From Nephromyces sp. MM_2019 (lineage: Eukaryota > Apicomplexa > Aconoidasida > Nephromycida), in assembly GCA_015657535.1 (NCBI GenBank), contig JADHZB010000431.1, positions 1 through 29,277 of the forward strand: a stretch of 29,277 nt of DNA. Direction: 5' to 3'. The position numbers and the translations under genes are program-made. Below are positions 22,329 to 29,277 of the stretch, piece by piece. Each line of letters starts with the position of its first letter. Positions within the stretch are counted from its first letter, which is position 1. The notes under the pieces were generated by a model that was given only the letters and a program-made list of their open reading frames with translations, was not told the DNA's origin and did not search any database.

Positions 22329-22796
22329 ATGTTAAATTTCCAAAAGCAATGCAATATATGGCTAATTGCATCGATAATCTCATCAACAATATCTCTAATT
22401 TTACCATTATTAAGATATGCTTATATAAGATATGCTTATATCAATTTTATAGATTTGATCATTTTTGTTTGCTCGGTAATTTTTACAATCTTTATCAAGA
22501 TATATTTCGAATATAAACAGGTAAGGACATTCTGTGGAGTCATGATTATTTTGATTAATGCACTTAATTTACCATCACTTTTTACAGAAATATTAGCTAC
22601 TCAAAATGAGTTTTTTAAATTTAAGCATATTTATATATATATATCAAATAATCGGTACTTGTATGTAAATAATCATTTAAGTTTCACGGATTTGTTTGAA
22701 GTTATTACAAGTTATTGTTGGATAGTTTATGCAATACTTGAACTTGTGAGAAAAAATTACCAACGTCCTTTTTTAACTAATATGGCATACTTATAA
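22329..22796 (+). CDS. Small four-helix membrane protein (155 residues)
   Basis: This is an unrecognised integral membrane protein. The start is the ATG at 22329; the frame extends a few codons upstream without another ATG. Predicted helices are at about 9-29 (NIWLIASIISSTISLILPLL), 38-60 (FIDLIIFVCSVIFTIFIKIY), 67-90 (FCGVMIILINALNLPSLF) and 121-141 (VITSYCWIVYAILELV). Between helices 3 and 4 is a loop of about 30 residues rich in Tyr, Asn and His. The C-terminus is short and basic (RKNYQRPFLTNMAYL). A 15-base tandem duplication gives RYAYI twice (residues 29-38). Size, helix layout and the last helix resemble the gene at 20440, so divergent paralogues are likely. It is a single exon with no TG repeats nearby. 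Confidence 0.62.
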   Translation: MLNFQKQCNIWLIASIISSTISLILPLLRYAYIRYAYINFIDLIIFVCSVIFTIFIKIYFEYKQVRTFCGVMIILINALNLPSLFTEILATQNEFFKFKHIYIYISNNRYLYVNNHLSFTDLFEVITSYCWIVYAILELVRKNYQRPFLTNMAYL

Positions 22797-23002
22797 ATTA
22801 TTTGTATAAAAATTTCAATGAATATATATTTATATTATATCCATAGGTGTCTCTATAATCTATAGTTTGCTATTTTGCTTTGATAATATGGCTAAACTAT
22901 ATATCTACAAATTACATTACGACTTCTAACTATAAAAGTACAATTTTCTTTTATTATATTCAAGCACCAAGTTTGCTTATTTTTATTTCAATGATGTACT
23001 AA

Positions 23003-23254
23003 ATGATTTTTATATTTCTTAAAATCGTCATATATTTATCATCTAAAACATTTTTAAGTTGTAATTTTAAAATTAAAAAGTTTTTTTTTATAATTTTAGT
23101 TAACAATATTTTTACTATTTTTATTCTATCTATTCAACCAATAAATTATAGCTTGAACTTAATAACTTTGCACAGAAAACACATGATATATTGTAGTATA
23201 TTTTTTAATAATAATAAACAGATAAGGAATGGAAAATCTATTCGATTCCAGTGA
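23003..23254 (+). CDS. Doubtful hydrophobic ORF (83 residues)
   Basis: This is an open frame in the same orientation as the two four-helix membrane genes and shortly downstream of the second. The first about 50 residues are hydrophobic (MIFIFLKIVIYLSSKTF, FFFIILVNNIFTIFILSI). The rest is polar and ends NGKSIRFQ. Phe, Ile, Asn and Lys codons dominate, as expected of a chance frame in AT-rich DNA. It could be a decayed or truncated family member. I found no sequence match strong enough to claim that. Confidence 0.2.
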   Translation: MIFIFLKIVIYLSSKTFLSCNFKIKKFFFIILVNNIFTIFILSIQPINYSLNLITLHRKHMIYCSIFFNNNKQIRNGKSIRFQ

Positions 23255-23464
23255 TTCAATTTTTATAATATGTACACTGATAATAATGTCAAGTATTATG
23301 ACATATATATAAGTCAAAATGTCTGATGGGAACACAAAGTTTTAAAATTTGAAATATATTTGATTTTTGCTCCTCAAAAATCGCAAAGATATAAGAACTA
23401 AACTTAGCCATACGAAAATATTCAAGATTTGATAATTACACACTTATTTAATGTAATTTTCTCG

Positions 23465-26400
23465 CTACAAAAAACTACCCTTATTTCGTACAGCATGTGG
23501 ATTATCAGGATGATCCTCTTCCCAATACCAAAATGGAATTGTCTTTTGTTCGAACTCTGTTAAATTACCCAAATCGCCCCTAACTATATCTAATACCTAT
23601 AAAAAAAAATTTTATATGTAAATATAAATTAGCGCATTTGATTTTTTTCATTTATATATATTCAGCTATGTGAACGTATTCAAATTGGTATATGTTATTC
23701 AGATATATAAATATATATATATATGTAAATATGTGTATAGTTATTTACGTGTGTTTGGTAATTGAATATACAATATTAATTATATATATACATTTATAAT
23801 AACATTTAAGTATATATAAAACATTATACCTTAGGATCAAGTATATCGATGTTATGTTTTCTACGTAACTCTAAATCAATTAAATCAAAGTCGATTGAGT
23901 GGAAAACATCGGGTTGATCACCTAGCTATACACATATACACATAAATATATATATATTTATTATGAAACTATATTGAATTGTGTTTAAGATAAGAATAAA
24001 AATTATGAATATTAATTTCTATTCAAGATTGAAATTATATGGGTGGTTGTTATATTTATGGTATGTGTAGCAACATTTGAATAAGTTAGTGTGTTTATAT
24101 ATATATATACATTGCGTGTAATTTTGGATATTATTTCATTTACCTGTTCTTTATATTTTATTCGATCAGACACTTGTTTATACCTCCTATATATAGCACA
24201 TGAAATCTTTTTGCTTAAAGGCTAAACATTATAAGAAATATACATGATTTTAAAACATACTCTTTAAGTATTTTTAAGACCGCCAACTCATCATTATAAA
24301 AATCAATCATAGCTTGTGTAGTAGGCTCTCTAAATACCTATATTTAGGATAAATGATAGTTCGAAAGTATGTGTAAAATCATAAATGTGGAGAATAAGAT
24401 TCTTCTAGAAATTCATTTTTATTTAAGCATGTATGTAAGTTAATTTAAATAAGTTTCAAAGGGTGAAACACGCACTTTAAAACAAATACAGGCTTATAAC
24501 CCACACCCACACATTTGAAATGATTACATATATTAAATATAAATCCATATGAACTAGCCCTTATCAATAAACACGAACATAGACATATGCGAATAATCAG
24601 TACACAAAAGCATGAAATAAACATATAAACAGCATATACACTATTCGGGCAACGAAAAATAACACCATAAATAAAGCACATAAATCATAACTACATATAC
24701 CATACAAACACTATATAAATACATAAAAACACGAAATTGAAACAGAATTTTAATTATAAACATACATACACATCATAGCTACATAGAATTCAAGCAAAAG
24801 CAACTTTAATTATAAACATACACACACACATACATCATAGCTATATAAAATCCAAACAAACACAACCTCAAATGTGTGTGTGTGTTACCTTATTATCTTT
24901 CCAAACAAAATGGAAATCCATAGTGTTTGTTTCTGATTTTTCATGTTCAGTTAAATTTACCCAATTCCAATTATAAAATTTTTTTTGGTCCCATCCAAAT
25001 AACTTTGACTCTTTAACAGCAAAATATTCACCTACAAACAATAAAACGGGAAATTAAAGTGTATGTACACTTAACCTGGTGATTTGAAAAACGAGAAAGT
25101 TGAGTTTTATGTTTGTTGTAGAGGGCGAAAGGGTAGGGTCTATGTGTATAGGGTGGGGCATGTGTGAAAAGGTTGTGGTATGTGTGTAGAGGTTGTGGTA
25201 TGTGTGTAGAGGTTGTGGTATGTGTGTAGAAGGTGTGGTATGTGTGTAGAGGGTGTGATATGTGTGTAGAGGGTGTGTATTTGAGGTAAGCCAATGAAAA
25301 GTGTATAAAGGTTGAATTAAAAGTATAAGAAGGGTGTGTGTGTTAGTGTAAAAAATGAGAGATGTGACTCTATGATGATATCAGAATTGTCAGTTTTGTA
25401 AGCAACCATGTCTTGAGTATGTAGAATTTTTGAAAATGTGAAATTACTGTAAGCTGTGAGATTTTTTAGATATGTATGCATACTCACACATATATGTATA
25501 CATGTTGTATAAAAAGTGTGTATGTACTATTCCATAATATATATATGTGTGTGTACCATATCTATTTTCTTCAGTTCTTTCTTTCCAAATCCTGAAATCT
25601 CTCCAATTTTGGTCGGTAGGGTCATCAAACGCTCCTGCCATAGTAGCCAACTCATACTATGTGCAAAAATGTGTGTGTAAGGTTGAATAAACATAAATAT
25701 ACACTCAAAATTTAAGCAACATTCGACGAAATGATTGTGGGTGTATGTAGGAATAATATAGAGAAAATATGTATTAGTAAGATAAATCTCTATGCGATAT
25801 CATAATACCCTTGTGTATTTAATTAACAAATGTGTATATGTACTACAAACAATCGCATTAATTACCATGTTATGTAATTTTGAACGATAGTCAAGTTTCT
25901 TTGTGAGGATGGGTTGAGGCTGAAGCATTGTAATTTGTGTGTGTGTATATATACATACAAACAAAGAAATCTGTTTTGGGTATATATAAGTATAGGTATC
26001 TATTGATGTGTATACATGCAAGCATAAGGAAATATGTGTGTGTATATATATGTGTGTGTGTGATGTGGGTGTGCGTATATCATTCATTAGTGAATGTGTG
26101 TGCGTATATAATTCTTTAGGGAATGTGTGTGTGTGTGTGTGTGTGTATGTGTGTGTGTATGGTTATAATCACATACAAAGTTTGGCCAATAAGTCCCCCC
26201 ACTCCATATAGGGCCCCTTCCATCCTTTAGATATTCGTGTTGAGGTTTGGGTGGGCCATCCAACGATGATAAGAGTTGTGGGCCACCCATTGTAGGGGCT
26301 CTATATCTTAGGAATAACTTTGTAAATAAATTGATTTAAGAATGTTTAAATGTGTAGAGGGAATATGTCAAAATATGTATATTAATTGTAATGCGTATAT

Positions 26401-28831
26401 TGATTGTAATGTGTATATTGATTGTAATGCGTATATTGATTGTAATGTGTATATTGATTGTAATGTGTAAATTGATTGAAATGTGTATATTGTTTGTGAT
26501 GTGTATATTGATTGAAATATGTGAAAATTTATATAATTTCTAAAATGTATGTGGGTCTATTATAGAAATATGTGTGTGTAATTTACTTCGTGTATATCTT
26601 CTTCGATTTCCTCAGTAATTGGAAAATTCAGTGTCCTAATAGTTTCTCTATAATATGTCATAAGTATAAATGTGTATGTACAGAATATATGGGCTAAGCA
26701 GTGGTTTAATTGTGTGTATAGTGATTAAAGATTTACAAGGAAATGTGTGTGTATTAATTCGAGTTTGTGGGTGTGTGTAAATTGGGGCTATGATATTATG
26801 TGTGCTATCAATTCGTGGTATGTACTAAAAATGTGTGAATCCATGAGGGTGTGTATAAATTGGTGTGTGTGTAAGTGTAATCAGAGATTATAAATGTGTA
26901 GGTGTGTAATTAGGTGTGATTACTTAAGTTGACCAATTGTGCGTGGCCCAATAAGAGTGGAACCCATCTGTATAAATGTTATATAATTTTGAGTGTGTGT
27001 ATATTAAGATAAATAATAAATAGATTTTCTCTATTTAAGTTACACACAGTGTGTAAAAGTGGTTGAAAATTAAATAAGAGTTGAATATAAAACCATTTTA
27101 TGTATTTATATACAATTATTTACACATCAGGCATAATATAGTGTATAAATGCATATATACAAAACTTCCTGGTGTGTGTAAAGTTATACACATGTTTGAA
27201 GATTCACTGTGTGTGTAAAGTGGGATATATACGTAAGTTTAGATGGTGTGTGCATAGATTTAGATGATATGTGTGTAATTATCCATCGTGTGTGTAAACA
27301 GATAAATAAAACTGAATTTTAAATTACAAATGGTCGAGTAAAGGACCAAGCGAGTGAAAGTTGGCCCAAAGTCATTCCAAACTTTCGAGCAATCTTCAAA
27401 AGTTGGGCTAACTTCCATTGTGACCAAACTGATCTGTGTGTGTGTGTGTGTTTAGTGTGTGTGTTTGTAGTGTGTGTGTATGTAGTGTGTGTGTATGTAG
27501 TGTGTGTGTATGTAGTGTATGTGTATGTAGTGTGTGTGGTGTGTTTTGTGTATGCGTGTAGGGGGTGGGTGGGTGAGTGTATGTGTGTATATGCAAATGT
27601 GTATGTTGTAAAGTACCTACATACAAACCTGTGTGTATGGTAAAAGAAAGGAAATTTATTACATTTTCCAGTCAGTGGGCCATATGATAGATAGCCCCAA
27701 TCTTCTGGTATATTATCTTAAGTTTACAGATATGTGAATGAATTTTTATATATATAAATGTTCTGAATATTTATTAATCTTACACATATATTATTGTACC
27801 CTTATGTATATGTTAAAATGTTGTTAGAATGTAATTACACATATCTAATATGCATATATAGGCATGCTCATATATTGTAGATATTCATATGGATTTTATA
27901 ATACATACTCAAAGCCTATCATTGACACACACACACATCTCCCTCAATCACACACATACACATACATATATATATATATATATTTATATATATCTACACA
28001 TGTTATCCATACAAATAAAATCCTGCATACATTCATTTTTAAAACACACCAATCTTACAAATAAACACATGTTTCCCACATATTTTAATCTCACACACAC
28101 ACACCTGCCAGCCCCCTACCTCTCCCAACACACATCTCATATAAATAGGCTAATTAATAAATGGATCACACACATGCATAAGTTGGTAAATAATTGTCCC
28201 ATTCATCTTGGCCAAGACGTTGATCAGGCCCCCTCACATTAAACCTAAGAAGATAGTATATATAAATGTGTGTGTGTATTATGTATGTGTGTGTGTGTGT
28301 GTATGTGAGTGTGTGTATACGTCAGTATATGAATGTTGTGTGTGTATATATGTGTGTGTATGCGTGTGTGTGTATGTGTGAGTATACGAATATTGTGTGT
28401 ATCTATATGAATATTATGTGAGTGTGTATATATGTATATTATGTATGTGTATGTTATAATTGAGTGTGTATGTGTGTATAACCTCTCAGGGTCTAAATAT
28501 TTGCCTGTTAAAATACCTCCAGCTAATGAGCCGTAGGAAATGAGGGGAATATTAAGGTTTCGAGAGTCTAACATTTCGGGTAGTCCTGAAAATGTGTAAC
28601 ATGTGTGTGTGTGTGTATGTATTAGTGTGTATTATGTATGTGTGTGCATGTGTGTGAATATGTGTAGTGTGGGTGTTTATTGTGTGTGGGTATTTTCAGT
28701 TTTATATTATTATAGAAATCTAACCAGAGCTTTCGATTTCATTTCTATTTAATATATTATACATCGACTGTGCTGAAACAATATTTGGAAGGCTCATCTG
28801 TATATGTAAAGTATCATATATTAGAAATAAC

Positions 28832-28865
<34 letters not shown>

Positions 28866-29125
28866 TACAGCTATTTATATGTGGGAAAAAGTATATTGGC
28901 TTAATAATAGTAAATATATATTCGTATGTCTATATGTGTGTAAGTGTGTATATATATGTATGCATGTATATGTGTATGTGTATGGGTATATATATATATG
29001 TGTTTTTATGTGTGTGAGTAAATATATAAATGTGTGTAAGCCTATCAATACGTGTATAATTTTACATACTTCTTTTGAATATTTCTGCCATTGAAATAAC
29101 CCCCATGGTGTCTCATTAGACACAC
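23465..29125 (-). CDS. Aldo/keto reductase with C-terminal extension, 5' partial
   Basis: NAD(P)H-dependent oxidoreductase of the Tas-type AKR group with its N-terminal part outside the window. Sixteen exons are visible: 29125-29070, 28797-28725, 28585-28483, 28244-28174, about 27701-27663, 27428-27328, 26967-26924, 26647-26587, 26317-26177, 25919-25866, 25656-25557, 25031-24889, 24337-24257, 24221-24144, 23925-23830 and 23596-23465. They give 456 residues ending in TAG. Family landmarks in order are [79 protein letters not shown] and [16 protein letters not shown], which normally ends the domain. The chain instead continues about 265 residues, rich in Trp, Tyr and Asp ([54 protein letters not shown]). 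The Asp-Tyr-Lys-His catalytic residues should lie in the missing N-terminal part, so activity cannot be judged. The fifth exon's acceptor is the least certain boundary. Confidence 0.88.
25140..25285. repeat. 20-bp minisatellite GGTTGTGGTATGTGTGTAGA
   Basis: Six to seven tandem copies of a 20-base unit (GGTTGTGGTATGTGTGTAGA on the plus strand) with a few substitutions, such as GGGTGTGATATG. The array lies in the intron between the exons at 25656-25557 and 25031-24889 of the aldo/keto reductase gene. Confidence 0.93.
26374..26521. repeat. 18-bp minisatellite TGYGTATATTGATTGTAA
   Basis: About eight tandem 18-base units of the form TGCGTATATTGATTGTAA or TGTGTATATTGATTGTAA. Alternate copies carry C and T at the third position over part of the array. 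It occupies the intron between the exons at 26647-26587 and 26317-26177. Confidence 0.93.
27434..27545. repeat. TAGTGTGTGTGTATG minisatellite
   Basis: About six copies of a 15-base unit (TAGTGTGTGTGTATG, with a TTTG variant at the left) directly abut the splice acceptor of the exon at 27428-27328. On the transcribed strand this is a CA-rich tract ending in GATCAG. Confidence 0.9.
28265..28480. repeat. TG/TA-rich intron sequence
   Basis: The intron between the exons at 28585-28483 and 28244-28174 is composed of interrupted (TG)n with repeated GAATATTGTGTG and GTGTATAC motifs. No coding signal was seen in it. The open frames here are repeat translations. Confidence 0.85.
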
Positions 29126-29277
29126 CTATATATCTAATCTATTAATAATCATACACATACACACAGCACATATCCAATAAACGCACATAAAATATTCACA
29201 CATATATATCCGATACACACAAATATATATATCTATATAAACACACGTATAAGTATCCATATACACATATATATATA

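Noticed and set aside
1..29277. CRISPR-like array interpretation of the regular minisatellites
   Set aside because: The repeats are contiguous or separated by simple TG/CA runs and not by unique spacers, and the genes are eukaryotic with introns.

Overview
The window is nuclear DNA of an AT-rich, intron-rich eukaryote, most likely an apicomplexan. The ankyrin-repeat plus bromodomain protein matches the architecture of Plasmodium BDP1 and its relatives, and the 39-residue ribosomal protein eL41 has the apicomplexan type of N-terminus. A piroplasm-like lineage would fit the small, intron-dense genes, but I cannot fix the genus. No bacterial, organellar, tRNA or rRNA signal was seen.

Layout from left to right. 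At 764-5681 (minus) lies a 12-exon gene, rebuilt by phase-matched splicing, that encodes an unrecognised 359-residue protein. At 5682-9244 there is TG/CA-rich sequence with a few unresolved candidate exons and large CA minisatellites. RPL41 (plus, two exons) occupies 9245-9798. The BDP1-like gene (minus, two exons, 825 residues) occupies 11455-14212 and is followed across a shared upstream region by a divergent small ORF at 14843-15058. From about 16.7 to 23.6 kb the TG/CA repeats vanish. This stretch holds two single-exon genes for small four-helix membrane proteins and one GC-richer island. At 23465-29125 (minus, 5' end outside the window) at least 16 exons encode an aldo/keto reductase of the Tas/AKR type carrying a C-terminal extension of about 265 residues.

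The dominant feature is the way (TG)n/(CA)n and (TA)n sequence fills almost every intron and much of the intergenic DNA. Many introns carry their own minisatellite whose unit contains a TGTGTG core. Most six-frame ORFs made of Cys-Val-Tyr-Met or Thr-His strings are translations of these repeats and not genes. The real coding sequence is in short exons between them. The spliced models rest on GT/AG sites and reading phase that agree across every junction, but no transcript evidence was available.
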